A stretch of DNA of 29,953 bases from Lachnospiraceae bacterium UBA7199 (GTDB lineage: Bacteria > Bacillota > Clostridia > Lachnospirales > Lachnospiraceae). The translations under genes and the position numbers were made by a program. The notes beneath the pieces were generated by a model that searched no databases, was not told the DNA's origin, and saw nothing but the letters and a program-made list of their open reading frames with translations. Below are positions 7,762-17,000 of this stretch, in pieces. Every line of letters starts with the position of its first letter. Within the stretch, counting starts at the first letter, position 1. The stretch is taken from the NCBI GenBank assembly GCA_002490775.1, contig DKUR01000076.1, positions 1-29,953 of the forward strand, written 5' to 3'.

Positions 7762-7790
7762 TTGACTTTTTTTTTCATAAAATATACAAT
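7762..7790 (+). promoter_or_regulatory. Promoter of the Rrf2 regulator / cardiolipin synthase unit
   Basis: TTGACT (7762-7767) and TACAAT (7785-7790) are spaced by exactly 17 bp. Transcription should start near 7797, leaving a leader of roughly 115 bases that contains two strong inverted repeats before the ATG at 7912. Confidence 0.7.
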
Positions 7791-7812
7791 TCATATATAA
7801 GCAGTCGGAATT

Positions 7813-7844
7813 AAATTTAAAAATCAAAGATTTTTAAATTTTTT
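7813..7844 (+). promoter_or_regulatory. AT-rich terminator-like hairpin in the Rrf2 leader
   Basis: A perfect 13-bp inverted repeat (7813-7825 and 7829-7841, 3-base loop) runs into six T at 7839-7844. It has the form of an intrinsic terminator but only two G-C pairs, and it sits downstream of the promoter and upstream of the gene. It may act as an attenuator, or it may be part of a small repeat element. Confidence 0.5.
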
Positions 7845-7850
7845 ATTTAA

Positions 7851-7880
7851 GCAGTATCGCAAGCAGTGCTTGCGATATGC
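7851..7880. repeat. Long palindrome in the Rrf2 leader
   Basis: ATCGCAAGCA (7856-7865) and TGCTTGCGAT (7867-7876) form a perfect 10-bp inverted repeat around one base. The flanking GCA/TGC extends it with a bulge to 7851-7880. It ends about 30 bases before the ATG and could be an mRNA hairpin or a dimeric regulator's operator. Confidence 0.7.
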
Positions 7881-7911
7881 ATGGGGATTAAATTAAAGGA
7901 ATGAGGTATGT

Positions 7912-8346
7912 ATGAAAATATCCACAAAAGGAAGATACGCATTGCGGTTAATGCTGGATTTGGCGGTTTATAATACGGGAGAGCCGGTCAGCCTGAAAGA
8001 TATCGCCAGGAGACAGCAGATTTCCGAAAAATATCTGGAGCAGATTATTTCTATATTGAATAAAGCAGGATATGTACGAAGCATCAGGGGAGCGCAGGGA
8101 GGTTATATGCTGAAACGGGAGCCAAAGGAGTATACAGTAGGAATGATCCTGCGCCTGACAGAAGGGGATCTTGCACCAGTTGGCTGCGTGGGAGAAAACA
8201 GCATGGATTGTGAGCGGAGACAGGGCTGTGTGACTATTCAGATATGGGAAAGATTAAATGAGGCAATCAATGGAGTAGTGGATCATATTACGCTGGCTGA
8301 TATGGTTTTGTGGCAGCAGGAAAAGGCGGATGCGTATGTGATTTAA
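7912..8346 (+). CDS. Rrf2 family transcriptional regulator with IscR-like cysteine triad
   Basis: This 144-aa protein has the Rrf2 winged helix-turn-helix. The start is MKISTKGRYALRLMLDLA, the recognition region is ISEKYLEQIISILNKAGYV, and the wing is SIRGAQGGYML. Cys92, Cys100 and Cys106 lie where IscR binds its Fe-S cluster, but the first gap is seven residues rather than five. A cluster- or thiol-sensing regulator (IscR, NsrR or CymR-like) is therefore plausible, not proven. GAGG lies 5 bases and AAAGGA 11 bases before the ATG. It is followed 24 bases later by cardiolipin synthase, and the leader carries two inverted repeats that may be its own control sites. Confidence 0.93.
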   Translation: MKISTKGRYALRLMLDLAVYNTGEPVSLKDIARRQQISEKYLEQIISILNKAGYVRSIRGAQGGYMLKREPKEYTVGMILRLTEGDLAPVGCVGENSMDCERRQGCVTIQIWERLNEAINGVVDHITLADMVLWQQEKADAYVI

Positions 8347-8370
8347 ATAGTTGTGATGGGGAATAAATTT

Positions 8371-9948
8371 ATGATAGAGGATTATAAAAACAAAGGGCTT
8401 CTTCTTTTAAAAAAGGGACAGAAGGGTATCATTCATGCAATATTTAGTCGTTTTGGGCTGATTTTGCTTTTACTGGCATTGCAGATTTTGTTTCTTTTCA
8501 GTGTCTTTCAGCGGTTTGAAGAGTTTTTGCCACATATTTTTGGCGGGGCAGTGATGCTCACGGTTATTATGGTAATTTATCTTTTAAACAGTAAAATGAA
8601 TCCTACGGCAAAAATCACATGGCTGATTGTGATTATGCTGCTTCCTGTATTTGGAGTTCTTTTATTTTTATATACGCAAAGCGATGTGGGGCACAGGCTG
8701 TTGAAAGCACGTATCAATTACATTATTACAGCCGGAAAAGAGAAAATCCCCCAGTCAGAGGAAGTAAGAGAGCACTTGGTGAAGGAAAATCCGTCGGTAG
8801 CGTCTCTGGCCTATTATATGCATAGAAGCGGCTGCCATCCGGTCTTTGAAAATACAGCAGTTACTTATTTCCCTTTAGGGGAAGATAAATTTGAGGAGAT
8901 GTTAAAGCAGCTTGAGACAGCACAGCATTTTATTTTTATGGAATATTTTATTGTGGATGAAGGTCTTATGTGGGGCAGAGTGCTGGAAATCCTTGCCCAA
9001 AAGGCAGCGCAGGGGGTAGAAGTCCGTGTTATGTATGATGGAAGCTGTGAATTTGCCCTGCTGCCCCGTGATTACCCCAAACGCCTTAAGGCATTAGGAA
9101 TTAAATGTAAGGTGTTTGCTCATGTATCCCCCTTTGTTTCCACCCATTATAATTACAGGGATCACAGAAAAATACTGGTGATTGACGGGCATACCGCCTT
9201 TAATGGCGGCGTAAATCTGGCGGATGAGTATATCAATCAAAAAGAAAAGTTCGGCCATTGGAAGGATACTGCTGTTATGCTCAAAGGGGATGCGGTCAAA
9301 AGCTTTACCCTGATGTTTCTGCAGATGTGGGGGATAGATGAAAAAGAAGAAGAAAGCGTGGATTTTCTTTCTTATCCAACCTATCCTGTGGAAAAGGCGA
9401 AAGGGTATGTGATCCCTTATGGGGACTGTCCGCTGGATGATGATAAACTGGGAGAAAGAGTGTACATGGATCTTTTAAACAGGTCTTTGTCCTATGTACA
9501 TATTATGACGCCTTACCTGATCTTGGATGGAGAAATGGAAACTGCCCTGAAATTTGCGGCTGAAAGGGGCGTGGAAGTGATTTTGATTCTGCCAGGAATA
9601 CCTGACAAGGCAATTCCTTATGCCTTGGCAAAAACCCATTATGCATCACTGCTGGAATCAGGAGTAAAAATCTATGAATATACGCCTGGCTTCGTTCACG
9701 CAAAGGTATTTGTCAGTGATTCGTCAGAGGCGGTAGTGGGAACCATTAATCTGGACTACCGCAGTTTGTATCATCATTTTGAATGCGCTACTTATTTATA
9801 CCATACAGACTGTATTCAGAAAATTGAAGCAGACTTTCAGGCTACCCTTGCAAAATGCAGGCAGGTTACAATGGAGAGTGTACACAAAGAAAAATGGACA
9901 GTTAAGCTGGTGGGGCGGTTAATGAAAGCGATAGCTCCGTTAATGTAG
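8371..9948 (+). CDS. cls: Cardiolipin synthase (phospholipase D family)
   Basis: This 525-aa membrane enzyme makes cardiolipin from two phosphatidylglycerols. Two N-terminal hydrophobic segments precede two phospholipase-D HKD motifs: HRKILVID with His265 and HAKVFVSD with His443, each followed by the expected G-G/N or G-T-N-L-D tract. Length and order match ClsA-type synthases. The start at 8371 is favoured because a weak GGGGA lies 8 bases before it. In-frame GTG 8353 and ATG 8356 have no ribosome site. It begins 24 bases after the Rrf2 gene and is probably under its promoter and control. Confidence 0.93.
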   Translation: MIEDYKNKGLLLLKKGQKGIIHAIFSRFGLILLLLALQILFLFSVFQRFEEFLPHIFGGAVMLTVIMVIYLLNSKMNPTAKITWLIVIMLLPVFGVLLFLYTQSDVGHRLLKARINYIITAGKEKIPQSEEVREHLVKENPSVASLAYYMHRSGCHPVFENTAVTYFPLGEDKFEEMLKQLETAQHFIFMEYFIVDEGLMWGRVLEILAQKAAQGVEVRVMYDGSCEFALLPRDYPKRLKALGIKCKVFAHVSPFVSTHYNYRDHRKILVIDGHTAFNGGVNLADEYINQKEKFGHWKDTAVMLKGDAVKSFTLMFLQMWGIDEKEEESVDFLSYPTYPVEKAKGYVIPYGDCPLDDDKLGERVYMDLLNRSLSYVHIMTPYLILDGEMETALKFAAERGVEVILILPGIPDKAIPYALAKTHYASLLESGVKIYEYTPGFVHAKVFVSDSSEAVVGTINLDYRSLYHHFECATYLYHTDCIQKIEADFQATLAKCRQVTMESVHKEKWTVKLVGRLMKAIAPLM

Positions 9949-10002
9949 CGGATTTGCCGGACTTAAAGCAAAGAAGGACGGGTTAACAATGTAGGCAGGA
10001 TA

Positions 10003-10031
10003 TTGCGGAACGGATGAAAAGCGTGTATAAT
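10003..10031 (+). promoter_or_regulatory. Promoter of aspS
   Basis: TTGCGG (10003-10008) and a perfect TATAAT (10026-10031) are separated by 17 bp. Transcription should begin near 10038, about 50 bases before the aspS ATG. That leaves no room for a T-box leader. Confidence 0.8.
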
Positions 10032-10087
10032 ATAAGCGTTTGTGAAAGTGAAGTACAATGTGAAAAAATGTAGAAATGAGGTAGATT

Positions 10088-11854
10088 ATGGTACAGTCAA
10101 GAACCCATACATGTAATCAGCTTAGAATCAGTGATGTTGGTCAGACAGTGACCATCACAGGCTGGTATGATAATATGAGAAAGGTCAGCAAAAATCTTGG
10201 ATTTTTGATTCTTCGTGATTTTTATGGCATAACCCAGGTGGTGATTGAAACAGAAGAAATGATGGCGAAGCTGTCAGGAATCAATAATGAGTCCACCCTT
10301 TCCATCACTGGTGTCGTAAGAGAGCGTTCCAGCAAAAATACCCAGATTGCCACAGGAGAAATCGAGGTGGTTCCCAAAGATATTACTGTTTTGGGAAAAT
10401 GTATTTATAATGAGCTTCCCTTTGAGGTGAACCGTTCCAAGGAAGCAGACGAAGCAACCAGATTAAAATACAGATATTTAGATCTTAGAAATCCTGCGGT
10501 AAAGGAAAAGATTGTGCTGCGAAGCAAAATTGTGGCAGAGATCAGAAAGAGCATGATAGAGCATGATTTTTTGGAGATCACCACACCTATTTTGACATGT
10601 TCTTCGCCGGAAGGGGCAAGAGATTATTTGGTTCCTTCCAGAAATCATCCGGGGAAATTTTATGCACTGCCTCAGGCGCCCCAGCAGTTTAAGCAATTAT
10701 TGATGACATCCGGATTTGACAGGTATTTTCAGGTAGCACCCTGTTTTCGGGATGAAGATGCCAGAGCAGACCGTTCTCCCGGAGAATTTTATCAGTTGGA
10801 TATGGAAATGGCATTTGCAACTCAGGAAGATGTGTTTGGAGTGATAGAAGACGTACTGCCTCCGATCTTTGCAAAGTATGGTAAATATAAGACCGCATCC
10901 AGCGCACCTTTTGCAAGAATTTCTTATAGGGATGCAATGGAGAAATATGGTTCTGATAAGCCGGATCTGCGAATAGATCTGTTAGTGCAGGATGCTACGG
11001 AATGTATGAGCGGCTGTGGTTTCGGACCTTTTGAGGGACAGGTGGTGAAGGCTGTTGTAGTAGATCATTTTACAGCAACCCGGAAGGTGATTGATAAGAT
11101 TTGTGCAGATGTAGAAGTACAGAGTGGTCAAAAGGCTTACTGGTTTAAGCTGGACGAAAATGGAGAGTTTGTAGGCGGTATTTCCAAGTTTTTGCAGGAT
11201 AGAAAAGAACAGGTGGTTTCAGCGCTTGGTTTAAAGAATGGCGATTTTGTAGGTTTGACAGCAGGTAAAAAAACAGATGCACAAAAATGTGCTGGTGTTT
11301 TACGGAAATTTTTAGGAATGAACTGTGAAGCCCATATGAAAAAGGAGTGCTATGAGTTTTGCTGGATTGTGGATTTCCCTATGTATGAGATTGGCGAAGA
11401 ATCAGGGGAATTGGAATTTTGCCATAATCCCTTTTCCATGCCTCAGGGAGGAATGGATGCGCTTTTAAGCAAAGATCCCCTTGATATTTATGCATATCAG
11501 TATGATCTGGTGTGCAATGGCGTAGAGCTTTCTTCCGGTGCGGTGAGAAATCATGATCCCGAAATTATGGTGAAGGCGTTCCAGATCGTAGGCCTTAAGG
11601 AAGATGATGTAAAGGCAAAGTTCCCGGCAATGTATAATGCCTTCTGCTATGGTGCACCTCCTCATGCAGGAATTGCGCCTGGCGTGGATAGAATGGTAAT
11701 GTTGATTGCCGGAGAAGAAAGCATCAGGGAGATTATCCCATTTCCTATGAACAAAACAGCGCAGGATGTTATGATGGGTGCGCCTTCAACGGTTGATGAA
11801 AAGCAGCTCCGTGACGTGCATATAAAGATTGACCTGCCGAAAGAGGTACAATAA
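10088..11854 (+). CDS. aspS: Aspartate--tRNA ligase
   Basis: This 588-aa class II synthetase charges tRNA-Asp with aspartate in the cytoplasm. The N-terminal OB-fold anticodon domain (TVTITGWYDNMRKVSKNLGF) is followed by RLKYRYLDLRNP, which begins the catalytic core. Motif 2 is FRDEDARADR with Arg221. A bacterial-type GAD insertion spans about residues 290-400. Motif 3 is GIAPGVDRMVML with Arg535, and FPMNKTAQDVMMGAPS is the standard bacterial ending. The length matches bacterial AspS. GAGGT lies 5 bases upstream of the ATG. It stands apart from hisS, its common neighbour in other Firmicutes. Confidence 0.98.
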   Translation: MVQSRTHTCNQLRISDVGQTVTITGWYDNMRKVSKNLGFLILRDFYGITQVVIETEEMMAKLSGINNESTLSITGVVRERSSKNTQIATGEIEVVPKDITVLGKCIYNELPFEVNRSKEADEATRLKYRYLDLRNPAVKEKIVLRSKIVAEIRKSMIEHDFLEITTPILTCSSPEGARDYLVPSRNHPGKFYALPQAPQQFKQLLMTSGFDRYFQVAPCFRDEDARADRSPGEFYQLDMEMAFATQEDVFGVIEDVLPPIFAKYGKYKTASSAPFARISYRDAMEKYGSDKPDLRIDLLVQDATECMSGCGFGPFEGQVVKAVVVDHFTATRKVIDKICADVEVQSGQKAYWFKLDENGEFVGGISKFLQDRKEQVVSALGLKNGDFVGLTAGKKTDAQKCAGVLRKFLGMNCEAHMKKECYEFCWIVDFPMYEIGEESGELEFCHNPFSMPQGGMDALLSKDPLDIYAYQYDLVCNGVELSSGAVRNHDPEIMVKAFQIVGLKEDDVKAKFPAMYNAFCYGAPPHAGIAPGVDRMVMLIAGEESIREIIPFPMNKTAQDVMMGAPSTVDEKQLRDVHIKIDLPKEVQ

Positions 11855-11932
11855 AACGGTGGATAAAATTCTAATTATCGGATATAAATATGAGAGAAGA
11901 CTTTAAAATATTTATATATGGAGGAAAAATAA

Positions 11933-12370
11933 ATGAAGAAAAGCAGAAAATTACTTATGGTCGTTTTAGGGCTTAATTTACTGCTTCTTGCTGGCTGTGG
12001 TCAGAAGCTGGGAGAAGAGTTTACAGAGGAAGTAAATACTCTGGAAGGCGTAACCCTTACTGTCGATGAAGAAAGTGCTTCTGTATCAGGAATTACGTAT
12101 ACGATTAGCAATCAGTCTGATAAAGATATAAGCTTTGGACAGGATTACATCCTGCAGATGGAGAAGGATGGGAAATGGTATCAGGTAGAACCTAAAGGAG
12201 GTATAGCAATAACTATGGAGCTTTTATGGGTTCCGGCAGGAACTACAGATACTCACGAGATTATCTGGAACGACTCCTATGGTAAGCTTTTTTCCGGCCA
12301 TTACAGAGTTGTGAAAAATGTTTCTGATAATGAGGCGGGATATTATCTTGCCGGGGAATTCCAATTGTAG
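11933..12370 (+). CDS. Small lipoprotein with Ig-like domain
   Basis: This 145-aa protein has a lysine-led signal peptide and the lipobox LLAGC with Cys22, so it should be lipid-anchored on the outer face of the membrane. The rest looks like a single beta-sandwich. GITYTISNQSDKDISFG, GKWYQV and SGHYRVVKNV resemble the bacterial Ig-like domain found in many Firmicute lipoproteins. No catalytic residues are apparent and the ligand is unknown. The ATG has GGAGG about 8 bases upstream, and a strong terminator follows. It may be read from the aspS promoter, since the 78-base gap shows no clear terminator. Confidence 0.8.
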   Translation: MKKSRKLLMVVLGLNLLLLAGCGQKLGEEFTEEVNTLEGVTLTVDEESASVSGITYTISNQSDKDISFGQDYILQMEKDGKWYQVEPKGGIAITMELLWVPAGTTDTHEIIWNDSYGKLFSGHYRVVKNVSDNEAGYYLAGEFQL

Positions 12371-12405
12371 GATAAAGTGGAAAAGGAGAGAACTTTAAAG
12401 AGGGG

Positions 12406-12453
12406 ATGACACAGCCTTAAGCATGCTTGCATGCTGTGGCTGTGTCATTTTTT
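12406..12453 (+). terminator. Strong intrinsic terminator after the lipoprotein gene
   Basis: ATGACACAGCC (12406-12416) pairs perfectly with GGCTGTGTCAT (12438-12448), and TTTTTT follows at 12448-12453. The apical region (12420-12435) is itself a palindrome, AGCATGC-TT-GCATGCT, extending the stem. It works on the plus strand only, because the other side lacks a T run. Confidence 0.92.
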
Positions 12454-12507
12454 GGTGGATGGATGATTGGAACAAATGATGCAGCTTTGATGAAGGCAGA
12501 CTAAATT

Positions 12508-13365
12508 TTACATGTCAGCGGTATCAGGAGAAAAGAAAGCAACAGCAACAGCACCAGGGCCTACATGGGTACCGATGGTTCCGCCTACGGTGGAGATGGG
12601 AAGTTCTTTGGCATGTCCTTCCCAGATGGATTTGCTGCATTCAATATATTGTTTTATTAAAGTGTCGTCCAGACCGGTATATCCCAGAGAAAAGGGTTTG
12701 TCAAAATCAATGCCGCCGCACTTCCCGATTTGCTCGATCAAAAGGTTGTTTCCGTGTTTGGCGCCTCTTGCTTTTCCGAGGACAGCCACTTCGCCATTTA
12801 CAACGCCTACAACAGGCTTAATGGACAGGACGCCGCCTGTAAATGCCGCCGCTTTTGAAATGCGTCCGCCCTTTTTTAAATATTCTAAAGTGTCCAGCAG
12901 GGCGATGGTATGGATTTGCTTTTTACTGCTGGATAATTCATCTGCAATAGCTGCTGCGTCCATTCCTGCATCCTTCAGCCGCAGGGCGTATTCAACCAGT
13001 GCATGCTGGCCCACTGCAACATTTTCACTGTCAATTACATATACTTTTTCTTCAAATCCTGAGGCAGCAATAAATGCATTTTGATAAGTTCCGGAGAGCT
13101 TGCTGGATAAAGTAATAATAATAGGAACATCCCCATCTGCCAAAACTTTACGGATCGTTTCCTCAAAGGTATAAGGGGAAATCTGACTGGTAGTGGGAAG
13201 CTCTTCGCTTTCAACTAATTTTTCATAGAATTCTTTGTGGGATAAATTAATTCCATCCTGGTACTCTGTGCCATGAAAAGTTATAGTGATAGGAAGAATA
13301 ATCAAATCCTCACGATTTGAAACTGTAATGTCTGATGCTGAGTCTGTAATGATTTTTATAGCCAT
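12508..13365 (-). CDS. DegV family protein (FakB-type fatty-acid-binding protein)
   Basis: This 285-aa cytoplasmic protein has the DegV layout: an opening IITDSASDI, PITITFHGTEYQDGINLSHK, the TTSQISPYTF loop, the GGRISKAAAF segment and a C-terminal GTHVGPGAVAVAFF. Family members bind a fatty acid in a deep pocket and, as FakB, present it to the kinase FakA for phosphorylation. Which fatty acid it prefers cannot be told. GGGAGG precedes the ATG by about 10 bases. It has its own consensus promoter (13401-13429), separating it from the TetR operon upstream. A free-standing FakA-C-like domain lies about 9 kb away at 3354-3605. Confidence 0.95.
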   Translation of the reverse strand: MAIKIITDSASDITVSNREDLIILPITITFHGTEYQDGINLSHKEFYEKLVESEELPTTSQISPYTFEETIRKVLADGDVPIIITLSSKLSGTYQNAFIAASGFEEKVYVIDSENVAVGQHALVEYALRLKDAGMDAAAIADELSSSKKQIHTIALLDTLEYLKKGGRISKAAAFTGGVLSIKPVVGVVNGEVAVLGKARGAKHGNNLLIEQIGKCGGIDFDKPFSLGYTGLDDTLIKQYIECSKSIWEGHAKELPISTVGGTIGTHVGPGAVAVAFFSPDTADM

Positions 13366-13400
13366 ATGTACTTAACCTCCCATATCTTTTACAGAGGATG

Positions 13401-13429
13401 AGTTTAACACATGTTTTACAGACTGTCAA
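13401..13429 (-). promoter_or_regulatory. Promoter of the DegV gene
   Basis: On the minus strand a perfect TTGACA (13424-13429) and TAAACT (13401-13406) are separated by 17 bp, about 35 bases before the DegV start. It makes DegV independent of the upstream MMPL operon. Confidence 0.8.
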
Positions 13430-13441
13430 TAAAATGAAAAG

Positions 13442-14020
13442 CTATTCCTTAGCTCCGGCTGAAACAGCACCAATCAGAGATGTTTTAACTGTGATTGTAA
13501 GATAGCTTATCATTTCTTCTTTTGTGCGGTCGGTTCGGTCAAGAAACCAGTCAAGCAGCATGCCTGACAGTGCATTTGTATAGAAATCGCATAAAAACTG
13601 TTTATAGTTTTGAGAAATTGGGGCATTCATATCTTTTTCTATTCCTTCTATTATAATAGTAATGGAAGATTGAAATTCAGAGAGGAAAAAGTGCTTCATT
13701 CCTTCCCGCCCCATAGCATCATAAACGCAGCACAATATATGTTCATTTGCATCAACATAATCAATGACAAAGCGGATAACCTCTTCGTAATCGTGAAGAA
13801 GATCAAATTGTTTAACTACTGTGAGCGCTTCCTGCTCCAGCATCCAGCGCAGCATATCATTAATATCCTCGAAATGATAATAAAAGGTTTTCCGGTTCAT
13901 TCCGCAGTCGCAGCAGATTTCACTTATAGTAATCTTTGAAAGGGGTTTTCTTTTCATAAATTTTTTAAATGAGTTTACCAGTACATGTTTTGTATTTAGG
14001 GAAATATCCTCATGCGTCAT
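13442..14020 (-). CDS. TetR/AcrR family transcriptional regulator
   Basis: This 192-aa protein has an N-terminal TetR helix-turn-helix at about residues 25-52: SKITISEICCDCGMNRKTFY followed by YHFEDINDML. An all-helical ligand and dimer domain follows, with a tail of the kind seen in DhaS-like TetR regulators. The inducer is unknown. Its ATG lies inside the last codons of the GLUG gene (11-base overlap), with AAGG about nine bases before it, so it is the third gene of the MMPL operon. A palindrome over the operon's -35 box (19782-19812) is the natural candidate for its binding site, implying self-repression of the operon. Confidence 0.92.
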   Translation of the reverse strand: MTHEDISLNTKHVLVNSFKKFMKRKPLSKITISEICCDCGMNRKTFYYHFEDINDMLRWMLEQEALTVVKQFDLLHDYEEVIRFVIDYVDANEHILCCVYDAMGREGMKHFFLSEFQSSITIIIEGIEKDMNAPISQNYKQFLCDFYTNALSGMLLDWFLDRTDRTKEEMISYLTITVKTSLIGAVSAGAKE

Positions 14021-17000
14021 GCTTTTTTTCCTTTCTCCTTTCTTTGTTTGCGTGCTGGACGATTAAAATCATTAGAAGCAATCCTATGGAACCGGCAAGA
14101 AAAGCAATCAATGTACCGGTCATGGAAGAAGGCTGGTCTGTGCATCTGAATATAAATTCAGGTGTATCGGAATCAAAAATATAATAGCTTCCGTCCCGAT
14201 TGGCATGAACTGGCTTCCAGATATTTTTTTCAAAGATTTCTATCTGAGGATGCTCCATATCAGTGGGAATCAGATATCTTATAGTATAAGGCCCGGAGCT
14301 GGCGCTGGAAATAGATATTTTCCAGCATTCAGACTGTAATGAATTATCTTCCAGATGATCCTCAGCTTTTGTCAGGGTAAAGGTATCATCAGGAGCAAAC
14401 AGTCCTTCGATCAAAACCACAGCCCGTTCGCCCATTAACTGCTGACTTTCCAGTGTAGTGATGTATTCTGTGTAAATTGCTTCTATTGTCTGGTCGAAGG
14501 TGATGGAGGTCTGGTCAAAGTCAGGCCAGCTTCCTATAAAACCTTCTTTCCAGGGAACTTGAGGCAGGGAATCAGGATGGAAGGTATCCCCATAGTTTAA
14601 AGTGACTACAGTAACTGGCTTATCGTCAGCGGAAAAGGTAAGATAAATATTGTTAAAAATATCAGGAAGATCAGGAGATGCCATAAAGTCTTCATAGGAT
14701 AAAGGCTGTGCTTTTCCTTCATAGCTAACCCCGTCAATGCCGGCAAAACCGCCTTCTACAAAATAATTACCGCTGATTTCAGCATCGGAAGAAACAGCGC
14801 CTGCAATAGAGCCTAAATTGTAATTGCCCTGAAGGATTTGCACCATACTATAGCAGTCGGAAATATTCGTGCCGTATCCTGCAATACCGCCAATTTGATA
14901 GTCGCCTTTTAAAGTGCATTTGGCACTGCTTAAATGGATGGCCGAGGCACTGAAACCTGCAATGCCGCCGATCATTGCACCACCGCCGGAGATCTGCCCG
15001 CTGCTTAAGCATTCCATAATACTTCCTAAATTCATTTCTCCTGCAATGCCACCCACATAGTTTTGTTTGCCAGTGACAAGACCATAGTTTTTACATTGTC
15101 TTATTACAAGACGTTCCTTGTAGCTGAAATTGAAAGAAAGATCATATTCATCCAGACTAAAATCCCCTTCCGGATCCAACGTATTTTCACGTGAAAGAGA
15201 ACCTGCAATGCCGCCCACATCGAGGTCACCATTTATTTTTCCGTTATTGATGCAATTCATTACCTTTCCTGTAGTATCAGTAAGCTGGTCTTCATCAGAA
15301 ACATCAGCAAACATATTGTCAGGATCTGCATGGGTTGGATTGGTCAGCAGATTGCCAATTACGTTTAGTTCATTAATAATTGCCTGAAAATCATCCAGTA
15401 TAATCTGATCCTGTCCGTCAAGCATGGAATTCAGTTCCCGCATGTTGGAAATGATGGCGGAAAAGCTATTATTCAGTGAGGTTTGAGAAGCTGCAATACG
15501 TGAGCTGATAACAGATGCCTGATTTTTTACATTTCCCTGTAAATCAGATAGTGCCTGTGAAGCATCTTCGTACACATTATCCTGTACTTTATTAATGTCT
15601 TCTTCTATCTGCTCTCTGTCAATGGTAAATTCATCTTTGATGGAATTTCCCGATACTGTGGGCCATCCTTCAGGCCATTGGAAGAGAGGAGAAGCATTTG
15701 GAACCGGTGAAGATGCAGTTTCTGGTGCTGAAAGAACCTGAAAAATACAGCCAGTTGGTGCTGCATATAAAGGTTTGGGAGAAAACTGCCCTTCCTGAAA
15801 GGCACTTTCACTTGAATACCCGGAAGCCGCAGTAGGTTCCGGGGACACACTTGCTCCGGAAGCCGCAGTAGGTTCCGGGGACACACTTGCTCCGGGAGCT
15901 GTAGTAGGTTCCGGGGAGACATTTACTCCGGGCGTCACTGCAGGCGCAGGGGATGCACTTACTTCAGGAACTGCAGTTGCCTCCGGCGTCATAGTTGGTT
16001 CTGCTGACGGAGAAGGTATTTGCAATTGTTCCAAAAACTCTAAAGAAACAGGTCTTGGAGAAGGAAGGGAGGTAAGGTCCGTTAAATTGGAAAAGTCATC
16101 AAAATATCCGCTGGCATTGTTCATAAGGGTGTCTACAGCACTTTGTGCATTTTCTACAGAATCAAGCAAAAGCGCTACCTGTCCGGTAAGGGTGGAAGAA
16201 GATCCGGATGCATCCTCGTTAAGCCTGGTAAGAAGCTGATGAAGGGTATCTAATTCCGAATGAAGCTGGGATAAGGTGCTTTGGGAAAATTCCAGCTCAC
16301 TGCTGGGCTCCATCTGTCCTGCAATACCGCCTACATCTTTACGTCCGTTTAAAAGTCCATAGTTAATACAGCCTTCTATGTAGCCTGACTGCCGGCCTGC
16401 GATGCCGCCTATATTGTATCCCACATGCTGATATCCAATAGAACCATTGTTGATACAGCCTCGTATGATACCGGAATTGCAGCCTGTAATGCCGCCTACA
16501 TCTGTTACAGAGGAAGCGTTTTCCGTAGTGAGAAAGTCATTAATGGCGGCATCAAATTTAAAAGAGGAAAGATCAATTCCTTCATCTGAAGCGGTAGTAT
16601 TAATAAAACAATGATTGGTACTGTTTAAAATGCTGCCTTTATTATTGCCTGTAATGCCGCCTGTCAAATGGCTGCCATATACGACGCCGTTGGAGGAACA
16701 GTTGGCAATTACGCCTGTCAGTTCGTTTACGCCTGCAATGCTGCCTGCCTGATCTGATCCAGTTACGCTGCCTGAAGAACTGCATCCGTTTATATATCCA
16801 TAGTTACAGCCGGCAAGTAATGCAAGACCGGAATGTCCTTTTTCTCCCTGTGCGGTGCCGGATACGGATAACTGGTGGATTTCTCCCTGCTCCTGCACGT
16901 AGCGGAATAAACCAATATAATTGCTTCCACTGTTTAAGGAAAGCCCCTTGATTACATGCCCCTGGCCTAAGAAAATGCCCCCAAAAGTTGGAATGGGGCT

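Noticed and set aside
10038..10087. T-box or other aminoacyl-tRNA riboswitch before aspS
   Set aside because: Only about 50 bases separate the predicted start of transcription from the ATG, far too short for a T-box, and no T-box sequence or terminator was seen.
12512..13084. 190-codon open frame on the plus strand opposite DegV
   Set aside because: It lies wholly antisense to a clear DegV gene, shows no recognisable motif and has no ribosome site; it is a shadow of the coding bias on the other strand.
15820..15999. 36-bp repeats suggestive of a CRISPR array
   Set aside because: The units are directly adjacent with no spacers, diverge gradually and are in frame within the GLUG gene, so they are a protein-coding tandem repeat.
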